A stretch of 6,090 bases of DNA from an uncultured Collinsella sp. (GCA_902495545.1 CABUXM010000102.1:1-6090), one strand, 5' to 3'. Positions 1 to 5,684 are shown, numbered from the stretch's first letter. The notes: generated by a model from the letters alone, not told the origin. Numbers and translations: made by a program.

Positions 1-447
1 ACCACGGTTGAGCAGATGGCCTCGATGCTGCCGGCGTTTCGCCTGCGCATTGTGACCAATTCGCTTTCGGTGTTTAACCTGCTCGAGGCGCGCGAAGATT
101 GCGACCTGTGCCTCGTGGGCGGTATGTACCGTCGCCGCACCGCCGCTTTTGTGGGGCCAACGGCCGAGGATACTCTGCGTGCGTTGGGTATCGATGCGGC
201 GTTTATCGGCGCCAACGGCATTCTGGATGGCGACGTGTCTACGTCTAATATGGATGAGGGTCGTATCCAGCAGCTCGCCTTTAGCAAGGCCGACTCGCGC
301 TATCTGATCGCCGACTCCAGCAAGATCGGCAAGCGCGACTTCTACACCTTCTGCCGTCTGGACAGCCTGGACGCCGTGGTGTGCGAGCCGGGCATCGCCG
401 CCGAAGATCGTGCCGCCATCGAGGAGCATACGCAGGTCATCTGCTAA
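1..447 (+). CDS. DeoR/GlpR-family transcriptional regulator, C-terminal part (5' end outside window)
   Basis: The reading frame is open from base 1 to a TAA at 445-447, giving 148 visible residues. They match the C-terminal sensor domain (DeoRC) of DeoR-family repressors, which binds a phosphorylated sugar and releases DNA. Recognisable blocks, numbered from the first visible residue, are VTNSLSVFNLL (18-28), LVGGMYRRRTAAFVGP (38-53), the IDAAFIGANGI segment (64-74), STSNMDEGRIQQ (80-91) and YLIADSSKIGKRDF (101-114). Family proteins are usually about 250 residues, so roughly 100 residues including the helix-turn-helix lie upstream. The internal ATG codons at 16 and 25 are not the start, because homology continues to the edge. 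The gene converges on fic and ends about 160 bases before it. The inducer cannot be read from this part. LacR of lactose operons belongs to this family, but nothing here ties the gene to the lac genes specifically. The family call is firm; the specificity is unknown. Confidence 0.88.
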   Translation, partial: TTVEQMASMLPAFRLRIVTNSLSVFNLLEAREDCDLCLVGGMYRRRTAAFVGPTAEDTLRALGIDAAFIGANGILDGDVSTSNMDEGRIQQLAFSKADSRYLIADSSKIGKRDFYTFCRLDSLDAVVCEPGIAAEDRAAIEEHTQVIC

Positions 448-608
448 CTAACGCTGCAGGCGATACTTCTGTCCTCTGCCGGCGCGGGGATTATCGCTTC
501 ACAATGACGTGCAGAATGACACGTAAGAGTAAAAACACCATTTGTGCGACAAATTTGATGACGCGCAAATCAGTTTGGGCTACAAGGAGGGGCCATTCTA
601 AGGCAGGG

Positions 609-1841
609 TCAGATTCCGTATTTCGCTTTGATATCTCTTGAGAATGAATCGTAGTCTTCGTAGAGTTCGTCTCTGCTTTCATCTTCGGCGCGGTTCATGC
701 TTTCAAGGAGTTTGTCCTTTGGGGACTCTTTTGTAATTTCTGACCTGCCGTCGGGTATTGCGGATTGCAAGAATAATTCCAGGGCGTGGACGTCTTTGAG
801 TATGTAGCCCGTCGAACGACCCGCTCCTGTTTTCTCGATTGCGCTGCAACCAACAAGCTGACTGAGGGTTCGTTTAACGGTTACCTCGCTGATATCGGGG
901 CAGTTGGACTGGATGTCGGATTTCTTGATGACACCGGGTCTCTGCTGAAATAGAGCAGCTATACGTGCTTGCTTCGACATGGGGTGAGTGCCAGATTCAA
1001 TCAGGGTGTGCTGCTCGAGCCGTCGGTAGGCCGCCAGGATAGTTCCGAGCATAAAACGGATAAAAGGCACTTCGGTGTTTTGATTTTCATTCCATCCAGT
1101 GGAGCTTGCGGCGAGGGCGTTGTAGTAAAGCGCTTTATTGTCTTCAATGAGACGTTCGATGCTGATGTAACGCGCAACGTCGTATCCAGTCTTTTCGAGC
1201 AGCAGCGTTGTAAGGAGCCGGCTCATCCTGCCATTGCCATCGTTGAAGGGATGAATGCTGACAAAATCGAAGATGAAGCGGAATGATATAAGGAGGGGGT
1301 CGCAAACTTGACGAGATAAGGCGTCGTTGAGGGACCGACAGGCTTCTTCGATAAGTCCGGGGGTTGCTAGGGCCGAAGGCGGCCTAAAGCGCACAAATCG
1401 ATTGCCTTGATCGTCGATGGAGATGATTTCATTATTGCTATCTTTCCAATGGCCCCCATACGAGATTGCTGTGTGTGCCATGAGGTCACGATGCAACTGC
1501 AAAATGACCGATGGCGTTACGGGAATGAAATCGTGCTGCTCGTGAATAAGCGACAGCGCATCTCGGTATCCAGCGATTTCTTCCTCTGCGCGGGAGCTTG
1601 GCTTGGCGGAATACGCCATGATTGCTTTGAGTCTTTTTTGGGTGGTAACAATTCCTTCAAGTCCGTTGGAGGATCGGGTGCTTTGGATCTTAGCTTCCTC
1701 CATAAGGGACGATAGAAGCTCGGGTCTGACTTGACCCAGAACAAGCTGACGGCCTTTATGCTCGCGTATCGAGAGGAGGAGGTTGGTGATTGGAGTTGCT
1801 TCGAGTTCCGCTGGGACTGTGGTGTAATCGAACTGGCGCAT
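609..1841 (-). CDS. Class II Fic-domain protein adenylyltransferase with C-terminal winged helix
   Basis: This is a 410-residue protein predicted to transfer AMP from ATP to a hydroxyl side chain of a target protein in the cytoplasm. The Fic motif is complete at residues 197-208 (HPFNDGNGRMSR), with catalytic H197, metal-binding D201, and R205 and R208. An N-terminal inhibitory motif of the S/T-xxx-E-G/N type is visible as S58-NGL-E62-G63, so this is a class II Fic whose E62 should pair with R208 and hold it inactive. The region around 128-140 (YGGHWKDSNNEI) fits the target-binding flap. Residues about 287-350 look like a winged helix, with a recognition-helix-like SEVTVKRTLSQL (318-329) and a wing near IEKTGAGRSTGYIL (335-348). 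A charged tail of about 50 residues follows. The ATG at 1839-1841 has AAAGGAG four bases upstream. No antitoxin gene adjoins it. GC is lower than in the lac genes: one sampled 60-base line (661-720) is 28/60 G+C, against 43/60 for 2701-2760. The target and cellular role are unknown. Confidence 0.93.
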   Translation of the reverse strand: MRQFDYTTVPAELEATPITNLLLSIREHKGRQLVLGQVRPELLSSLMEEAKIQSTRSSNGLEGIVTTQKRLKAIMAYSAKPSSRAEEEIAGYRDALSLIHEQHDFIPVTPSVILQLHRDLMAHTAISYGGHWKDSNNEIISIDDQGNRFVRFRPPSALATPGLIEEACRSLNDALSRQVCDPLLISFRFIFDFVSIHPFNDGNGRMSRLLTTLLLEKTGYDVARYISIERLIEDNKALYYNALAASSTGWNENQNTEVPFIRFMLGTILAAYRRLEQHTLIESGTHPMSKQARIAALFQQRPGVIKKSDIQSNCPDISEVTVKRTLSQLVGCSAIEKTGAGRSTGYILKDVHALELFLQSAIPDGRSEITKESPKDKLLESMNRAEDESRDELYEDYDSFSRDIKAKYGI

Positions 1842-1845
1842 GCGG

Positions 1846-1852
1846 CTCCTTT
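1846..1852 (-). promoter_or_regulatory. fic ribosome binding site, overlapping the operator-like repeat
   Basis: On the minus strand AAAGGAG lies four bases before the fic ATG, which supports that start. Its first three bases are also the end of the outermost copy of the repeat unit TGATACCGAAA, so a protein bound there, or a hairpin formed by the repeat in RNA, would impinge on translation initiation. Confidence 0.7.
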
Positions 1853-1924
1853 CGGTATCACGAACATACTTTCGATATCATAATACCATTAAATGATACC
1901 GAAAGTATGTTCGTGATACCGAAA
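1850..1924. repeat. 75-bp near-perfect inverted repeat carrying four TGATACCGAAA units; candidate fic operator
   Basis: The arms at 1850-1881 and 1893-1924 are 32 bp each, with a single mismatch (A1875 against C1899), around an 11-base spacer at 1882-1892. Each arm contains two copies of the unit TTTCGGTATCA or its complement. The copies are at 1850-1860, 1870-1880 (one base changed, TTTCGATATCA), 1894-1904 and 1914-1924. The two copies within an arm start exactly 20 bp apart, about two helical turns. The repeat sits directly upstream of fic and runs into its ribosome binding site. The arrangement looks like a cooperative operator for a dimeric or tetrameric DNA-binding protein, and the Fic protein's own winged helix is the natural candidate. 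An RNA hairpin or a small repeat element is possible instead. The repeat itself is directly seen; its function is inferred. Confidence 0.85.
1880..1888 (-). promoter_or_regulatory. Possible extended -10 promoter element for fic
   Basis: Read on the minus strand, TGGTATTAT fits an extended -10 (TGn plus TATTAT, one change from TATAAT) with no good -35 upstream. It falls in the spacer and inner edge of the 75-bp inverted repeat. Transcription would then start near 1873, and repeat units would flank the promoter on both sides, as expected for repression by promoter occlusion. This rests on one short motif only. Confidence 0.35.
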
Positions 1925-1977
1925 ACTAGAAACCATGCTTCATAACTGGTTGGAAAGTTCGGATTTTGACTATCTTA

Positions 1978-2038
1978 TTGTCTTGATCTGTAACAGGTAA
2001 GACCGAAAACCCCTGCTAGATGTTACAGATCGAGACAA
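1978..2038. repeat. 61-bp imperfect inverted repeat with 18-bp arms, function unknown
   Basis: The arms at 1978-1995 and 2021-2038 match at 17 of 18 positions, and the one exception (1984/2032) would be a U-G wobble in plus-strand RNA. The 25-base loop is 1996-2020. Each arm also carries a small internal dyad of the form CTGT-n-ACAG (CTGTAACAG at 1988-1996; related TGTTACAG at 2021-2028), with centres about 32 bp apart. No T-run follows on either strand, so it does not look like a terminator. It lies between the lacG terminator and the fic operator-like repeat. It could be a regulator site pair, a structured RNA segment or a small dispersed repeat. Confidence 0.6.
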
Positions 2039-2059
2039 ACGGCCTGTTCGGACCGAGCC

Positions 2060-2107
2060 AAAATAAAAAGGCCGCATGCGAACCCGTGGAGGAAATCACA
2101 TGCGGCC
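2060..2107 (-). terminator. Rho-independent terminator of the lacE-lacG operon
   Basis: On the minus strand, just after the lacG stop codon, a perfect 9-bp stem (GGCCGCATG at 2070-2078 with CATGCGGCC at 2099-2107) encloses a 20-base loop. It is followed directly by TTTTTATTTT (2060-2069). The position 22 bases past the lacG stop and the T-rich tail fit an intrinsic terminator. It would also insulate fic from lac operon transcription, since both are read from the same strand. Confidence 0.85.
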
Positions 2108-2129
2108 GACAGGGGGTATGCGGCTTGAA

Positions 2130-3551
2130 TTAGGCCATGAGCAGGCCGGTTTCCGCGATGTTCTTGTACCAGTACGCGCTCGCCTTGGGATAGCGCTTCT
2201 GGGTCTCAAAGTCGATGTAGAACAGGCCATAGCGCTTGTTATAGCCGTTGGTCCAGGAGAACTGGTCCTGCAGCGACCACACAAAGTAACCGTCGACGTT
2301 CACGCCGCCGTCGATTGCCTTGAGGATCCACGCGAGATGCTGACGCATGTAGTCGATGCGAGGGGCGTCGTCGATAAAGCCGTCCTCAAAGTCGTCCTTA
2401 TAGCCCATGCCGTTCTCGGTGATGTAGATCTTCTTGTAGTTGGGGTAATCGTTCTTAATGCGCAGCAGCAGGTCGTACAGGCCCTCGGGATAGATGATCC
2501 AGTCCCAATCGGTGGTGGGTACGCCTTCGCGCACGCATGACTCGCCCACGCCCTTGAGGAACCAGCGCGAGGAGCCCTTGTCGCCGGTGCCATTGTGGTT
2601 GATGTCGTTTTCGCCCTCGGCGGCACGCAGGAACTGGCATTTGTAGGTGTTGACGCCCAGGCAATCGTTGTAGGGGAGCGCGGCGCCCAGTGCGGCGATG
2701 TCCTCGTCGCGGACGTCGAGCTCGCCGCCGGCGATATGGGCCAGCTTGGTCGCAGCCTCCATGGTATCGGCTGCATAGTGGCCGCGGAAGGTGGCGTCGA
2801 GTACCCAGCGGTTGTTGATGACGTCGGCCATACGAGCCGCCTCGCAGTCGGCGGCGTTGTTGGGGTCGAGGGGATACTTGGGCTCCAGGTTCTGGACAAT
2901 GCCGATCTCGCCATCAAAGCCGCCCTCATGGAAGGCGACGACAGCCTTGGCGTGGGCCACCATCATGTTGTGCATGAGCTGGAAGGCCTTGTCCAGGCGA
3001 TACTTCTCGCCGTGCGGCCAGTTGCCGACGATAAAGCTGCCCTCGGCGGTCGCGGGAATCTCGTTAAAGGTAAACCAGTGCTTGACCTCGGTGAACTCGG
3101 CAAAGCAGAACTTGGCGTACTCGACGAAGGCATCGATGGTCGTGCGCGTCAGGAAGCCCTCGCCGCCGTCCTGGTAGAAGGCCTCGGGCGTATCAAAGTG
3201 ATCGAGCGTGACATAGGGGATAACGCCGGCTTTGTTGCAGGTGGCAAAGAGCTCGTGATAGAAAGCGACGCCCTCGGGGTTAGTCTCACCAGTGCCGTTG
3301 GGGAAGATGCGGCTCCAGGCGATGGAGACACGGATGCCGTTGATGCCGAAGCGCTGGCACAGGTCGATATCGACCGGGTACTTGTTGTAGAAATCGCTTG
3401 CAGGATCGGGGGAGAAGCGACCCTGAGCAGCCAGGAAATCGTCCCAGGGCACTTTGCCCTTGCCGTGTGTACGGGTCTCGCCTTCAACCTGGTAAGCAGC
3501 GGTGGCGCCGCCAAACACAAAGCCGTCGGGGAACTGCATGGGGTTGGTCAT
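2130..3551 (-). CDS. lacG: 6-phospho-beta-galactosidase (glycoside hydrolase family 1)
   Basis: This 473-residue protein is predicted to hydrolyse lactose-6-phosphate, or a related 6-phospho-beta-galactoside, in the cytoplasm to galactose-6-phosphate plus the aglycone sugar. It is full length for family 1. The N-terminal FVFGGATAAYQVEG block is at 11-24. The acid/base is E164 in TFNEI (161-165) and the nucleophile is E379 in ITENG (377-381). The phosphate pocket SWTNGYNKRYG (432-442) has S432, K439 and Y441 in the spacing known for phospho-glycosidases. W433 next to the pocket serine is the residue that marks 6-phospho-galactosidases; 6-phospho-glucosidases usually have a small residue there. 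By recall, much of the chain resembles staphylococcal and lactococcal LacG. The ATG at 3549-3551 follows AGAAAGGA with a six-base gap. It lies 79 bases downstream of lacE and is probably co-transcribed with it. N-acetyllactosamine-6-phosphate or another beta-galactoside phosphate could be the natural substrate. Confidence 0.93.
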   Translation of the reverse strand: MTNPMQFPDGFVFGGATAAYQVEGETRTHGKGKVPWDDFLAAQGRFSPDPASDFYNKYPVDIDLCQRFGINGIRVSIAWSRIFPNGTGETNPEGVAFYHELFATCNKAGVIPYVTLDHFDTPEAFYQDGGEGFLTRTTIDAFVEYAKFCFAEFTEVKHWFTFNEIPATAEGSFIVGNWPHGEKYRLDKAFQLMHNMMVAHAKAVVAFHEGGFDGEIGIVQNLEPKYPLDPNNAADCEAARMADVINNRWVLDATFRGHYAADTMEAATKLAHIAGGELDVRDEDIAALGAALPYNDCLGVNTYKCQFLRAAEGENDINHNGTGDKGSSRWFLKGVGESCVREGVPTTDWDWIIYPEGLYDLLLRIKNDYPNYKKIYITENGMGYKDDFEDGFIDDAPRIDYMRQHLAWILKAIDGGVNVDGYFVWSLQDQFSWTNGYNKRYGLFYIDFETQKRYPKASAYWYKNIAETGLLMA

Positions 3552-3585
3552 GAGTCATCCTTTCTGTGGGATACGAATAGGGAGA

Positions 3586-3612
3586 GGTGCCCGAACTGGG
3601 GATTCGGGCACC
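3586..3612 (-). promoter_or_regulatory. Perfect hairpin between lacE and lacG
   Basis: GGTGCCCGAA (3586-3595) and TTCGGGCACC (3603-3612) form a perfect 10-bp, GC-rich stem with a 7-base loop in the 79-base gap between lacE and lacG. On the minus strand it is followed by CTCTCCCTATT and not a T-run, so it is not a standard terminator. It could protect the lacE message from 3' decay or tune the ratio of LacE to LacG, possibly as a partial attenuator. The stem is clearly seen; its role is inferred. Confidence 0.6.
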
Positions 3613-3618
3613 AACAGA

Positions 3619-3627
3619 GGGGGGGGG
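3619..3627. repeat. Nine-base homopolymer tract (G9 on +, C9 on coding strand)
   Basis: Nine consecutive G residues lie three bases past the lacE TAG stop on the coding strand, where they read as C9. It is the longest mononucleotide run I noticed in the window. Being outside both genes it cannot shift a reading frame, but it may vary in length between isolates and could be a sequencing-error hotspot. Confidence 0.8.
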
Positions 3628-3630
3628 TAA

Positions 3631-5409
3631 CTAGTCGAGGTTCTCGCGGAGCCACTTGATGGCGCCAGCGGGGTCACGGGTAAGGTCGATATATTCCTTA
3701 CCGCGCGGGGCGAGCAGCTTAATGCCCAGACGATCGGTGTCGGCCTTCATGTCGTTGTAGTAGCTACGGACCTGCGGGGCAAGCACGATAACGTCGTACT
3801 GATCCATGATGGCAGTGTGCTGACCATAGGCGCCTGCGGAGGAAGCAATATTCTCTCCGGTCTGTGCGGCACCTTCCTTGATGGCGTTGGCAAGCATGGC
3901 AGAGGTGCCGGCGCCGGCGCACAGGACGAGGACCTTCAGGCCGTCGACATCCTTCTTGGCGGATGCGTCGGCGGCAGGCTCGGGCTGATCGGCGACAGGC
4001 TTGCTGTCGGTGGCAGCGGCGGTCGTCTCGACGGAAGCGGTAGTCTGCTCGACAGCGGGCGCAGAGGCGTTGGCGGCGATGGCAGCGGCACCATCGGACT
4101 CAAGACCCAGCTCGGCGGCGCGCTCGGCCTCCTGGTCGCAGAGCAGCTTATCGTATGCCTTCAAGAACGGCAGGTAGATGATGGCGTCCAGCAAGATAAT
4201 GATCGCGACAAACACCAGGGCGATAAGCTGGAAGTTCGTGGTGATGAAGATGCCGATGGGGGCAGGGGTGGCCCAAGGCACCACGAAGGAGAAGCCGTTC
4301 ATGCCCACGTTATCGATAAAGAACTTGGCAACACTCACGTTGACGCAGCCGGCGGCAACAAAGGGGACGAGCATGTAGGGGTTAAGGATCATCGGCGCGC
4401 CAAAGAGCAGCGGCTCGTTGACAGCAAAGGCAACAGGAACAATCGAGGCCTTACCGACGGCTTTGAGCTGCTTGGATTTCATGAAGAGAATCAGCAGAAG
4501 CGGCACGATGAACGTGGCGCCGGTGCCGCCGGACTCACCCACGAGCGACATGTTAAAGGTGAGGGAGTGGGCGGGGTGACCACCGGCCAGCAGAACCTGC
4601 AGGTTCTCGGCCTGGTTGGCAAGACGGATGGGGTCGATGCCCGGCTGGACGATCGAGGGGCCGTGGACGCCGATGAACCAGAAGAACGCGGTGGCTGCCT
4701 GAATAAGGATGAGTCCGGGGTAGGTCTCTGCTGCAGTGAAGAGCGGGGAGAGCAGCTTGATGAGCAGCTCGGAGAACGGAACGCCCATGAGGTTGCGCAC
4801 AACCACATCGATGATGCCGCAGATGATGACAGCGCCACCGAAGGGGATGATGTCACGGAAGTTCTGAGCGATGGCGCCCGGGACCTCCTTGGGTAGCTTA
4901 ATGGTCAGATCGCGCGAGACGCAGAATTTATAGACCCACACGGTAATGAACGCTGCGATATAGGCCGAGAACAGACCGCGCGTACCCATGCTGGTGCAAT
5001 CGAAGACCGAAAGCTCGGAGCCGTTGAACTTGGTGGTGAACTGCGTAACAGCGAGCAGCAGCATGCTGCACTGGGCGGCAACCATGGTGGAGCCGTCGTT
5101 GAGCACCTTGCCGGCGGGCATGCGACGGTTCATGGAAGCCGTGAAGTTCTTGGCGGTGGTGCCGGCAACCATGATGCCCATGACGCCCATGGTGAAGTTG
5201 TACAGCTTGTTGCACCAGTCGATGAGCGGTTGGGGCAGCGTGATGCCAACGACGCCGGGAAGGGTGGCAATGAGCAGAAAGATCGAAGAGGTGAGGACAA
5301 TGGGCATGCACCCAAGGAATCCGTCCTTGATGGCCTGGAGGTATATGTTCCTCGAGATCTTCTCAAAGAACGGCTGATGCTTTTCGAGCATCTTTACGAT
5401 GGCGTCCAT
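3631..5409 (-). CDS. lacE: PTS lactose-family transporter subunit EIICB
   Basis: This 592-residue membrane permease is predicted to import lactose or a related beta-galactoside and phosphorylate it at C6, using phosphate relayed from EI, HPr and EIIA(Lac). The EIIC domain spans about 1-420, with roughly ten hydrophobic segments. It carries FFEKISRNIYLQAIKDGF (14-31), H249 in GVHGPS (247-252) and E332 in NEPLLFGAP (331-339), the conserved substrate-site residues of lactose/cellobiose-family EIIC. An Ala/Thr/Glu-rich linker (about 428-488) leads to an EIIB domain with the phosphorylated cysteine C497 in LVLCAGAGTS (494-503). Further EIIB blocks are VIVLAPQV (540-547), DTDRLGIKL (557-565) and YIDLTRD (573-579). 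By recall, length and order match LacE of staphylococci and lactococci (about 570 residues). The ATG at 5407-5409 follows AAAGGAG by four bases. It is the first gene of the operon, with lacG next. No EIIA is fused or adjacent in the window. The family is clear; lactose against another beta-galactoside is not settled. Confidence 0.94.
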   Translation of the reverse strand: MDAIVKMLEKHQPFFEKISRNIYLQAIKDGFLGCMPIVLTSSIFLLIATLPGVVGITLPQPLIDWCNKLYNFTMGVMGIMVAGTTAKNFTASMNRRMPAGKVLNDGSTMVAAQCSMLLLAVTQFTTKFNGSELSVFDCTSMGTRGLFSAYIAAFITVWVYKFCVSRDLTIKLPKEVPGAIAQNFRDIIPFGGAVIICGIIDVVVRNLMGVPFSELLIKLLSPLFTAAETYPGLILIQAATAFFWFIGVHGPSIVQPGIDPIRLANQAENLQVLLAGGHPAHSLTFNMSLVGESGGTGATFIVPLLLILFMKSKQLKAVGKASIVPVAFAVNEPLLFGAPMILNPYMLVPFVAAGCVNVSVAKFFIDNVGMNGFSFVVPWATPAPIGIFITTNFQLIALVFVAIIILLDAIIYLPFLKAYDKLLCDQEAERAAELGLESDGAAAIAANASAPAVEQTTASVETTAAATDSKPVADQPEPAADASAKKDVDGLKVLVLCAGAGTSAMLANAIKEGAAQTGENIASSAGAYGQHTAIMDQYDVIVLAPQVRSYYNDMKADTDRLGIKLLAPRGKEYIDLTRDPAGAIKWLRENLD

Positions 5410-5486
5410 AGAGCTCCTTTACTACTTGATGCGCGATGCATGTGGATGGAACTGGTCGTCGATGGATGGTCAGGACTGCCCGGAAA

Positions 5487-5505
5487 CCTTCCTGCTTAAG
5501 GAAGG
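5487..5505 (-). promoter_or_regulatory. Small hairpin in the lacE leader
   Basis: A 7-bp stem (CCTTCCT at 5487-5493 with AGGAAGG at 5499-5505) with a 5-base loop lies between the operator palindrome and lacE. On the minus strand only TTT follows it, so as a terminator or attenuator it is weak. It may simply be a leader structure. Confidence 0.35.
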
Positions 5506-5510
5506 CATTG

Positions 5511-5534
5511 CGAAATGACAACGTTGTCATTTCG
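5511..5534. promoter_or_regulatory. Perfect 24-bp palindrome, probable LacI-family operator
   Basis: The 24 bases are identical to their reverse complement, with the core TGACAACGTTGTCA at 5516-5529 and a C-G step at the exact centre (5522/5523). LacI-family proteins insert a hinge-helix leucine at such a central CG, and the divergent repressor here has the matching hinge leucine (L61). The site lies about 100 bases upstream of lacE and about 150 upstream of the repressor gene, so it may control both. No other gene competes for it in the window. Confidence 0.8.
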
Positions 5535-5536
5535 TT

Positions 5537-5555
5537 AATGACAACGTAAGACATT
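5537..5555. promoter_or_regulatory. Second, degenerate operator copy (one intact half-site)
   Basis: AATGACAACGT at 5537-5547 repeats the left half and centre of the adjacent 24-bp palindrome exactly. The right half is degraded (AAGACATT in place of TGTCATT). The two copies start 24 bases apart (5513 and 5537), so repressor dimers could bind side by side. It is best read as an auxiliary, weaker operator. Confidence 0.5.
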
Positions 5556-5580
5556 TTTGGAAGAGCAACAAGGATATACG

Positions 5581-5615
5581 GGTAAACGGTCGATATTGTC
5601 CGGTAAACGGTTGAT
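5581..5615. repeat. Two 14-bp direct repeats 21 bp apart in the divergent promoter region
   Basis: GGTAAACGGTCGAT at 5581-5594 and GGTAAACGGTTGAT at 5602-5615 differ at one base and start 21 bp apart, two helical turns, on the same face of the DNA. The core GTAAACGGTT partly fits the catabolite-response (cre) consensus of CcpA-like LacI-family regulators. It differs from the palindrome at 5511-5534, which suggests a second regulator or activator site for lacE, the repressor gene, or both. The repeats are seen; the binding protein is inferred. Confidence 0.6.
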
Positions 5616-5642
5616 TTGTCAGTCGGGCAGGTAGTGTATGCT
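5616..5642 (+). promoter_or_regulatory. Possible promoter of the LacI-family regulator gene
   Basis: TTGTCA (5616-5621, one base from TTGACA) and TATGCT (5637-5642, four of six matching TATAAT) are separated by 15 bases, shorter than the ideal 17. The box sits about 45 bases before the GTG start. The upstream element directly abuts the second GGTAAACGGTTGAT repeat, so a protein bound there would act on this promoter. Weak evidence. Confidence 0.3.
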
Positions 5643-5684
5643 AGAACGCAAAAAGCAAGCGATGCAAGACCGACTGGAGAAGTA

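Noticed and set aside
507..524. Short inverted repeat ACGTG-N8-CACGT after the DeoR gene
   Set aside because: A five-base stem with no T-tail and no neighbouring copies can occur by chance.
540..570. Possible terminator of fic (9-bp stem ATTTGTGCG with CGCGCAAAT)
   Set aside because: On the fic strand the stem contains an A-C mismatch, the loop is 13 bases, and the T-run (TTTTT) begins only after GGTG. It is too weak to call. On the other strand no T-run follows for the DeoR gene.
583..593. Ribosome-binding-site-like AAGGAGGGG after the DeoR gene
   Set aside because: No start codon or plausible reading frame follows at a suitable distance on the plus strand; the sequence runs directly into the antisense of fic.
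381..641. 86-codon open frame on the plus strand overlapping the DeoR gene end
   Set aside because: It starts inside the DeoR-family gene in another frame and runs into the 3' end of fic. The composition is Arg/Thr-rich with no domain or convincing ribosome binding site.
1850..2038. CRISPR-like or integron-like array from the repeated units upstream of fic
   Set aside because: The units are 11 bp, arranged as two mirrored pairs with no spacers of CRISPR size, and no cas or integrase genes are present.
2300..2929. 209-codon open frame inside lacG on the same strand
   Set aside because: It is out of frame with lacG, and Ser/Thr/Ala/Arg-rich as expected of a frame-shifted GC-rich gene.
2595..3659. 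354-codon open frame on the plus strand
   Set aside because: It is antisense to lacG, which has full family-1 motifs. The translation is Val/Gly-rich with no recognisable domain, a typical shadow of a GC-rich gene.
3817..4896. 359-codon open frame on the plus strand
   Set aside because: It is antisense to lacE and gives a low-complexity Gly/Asp/Arg-rich translation without a domain.
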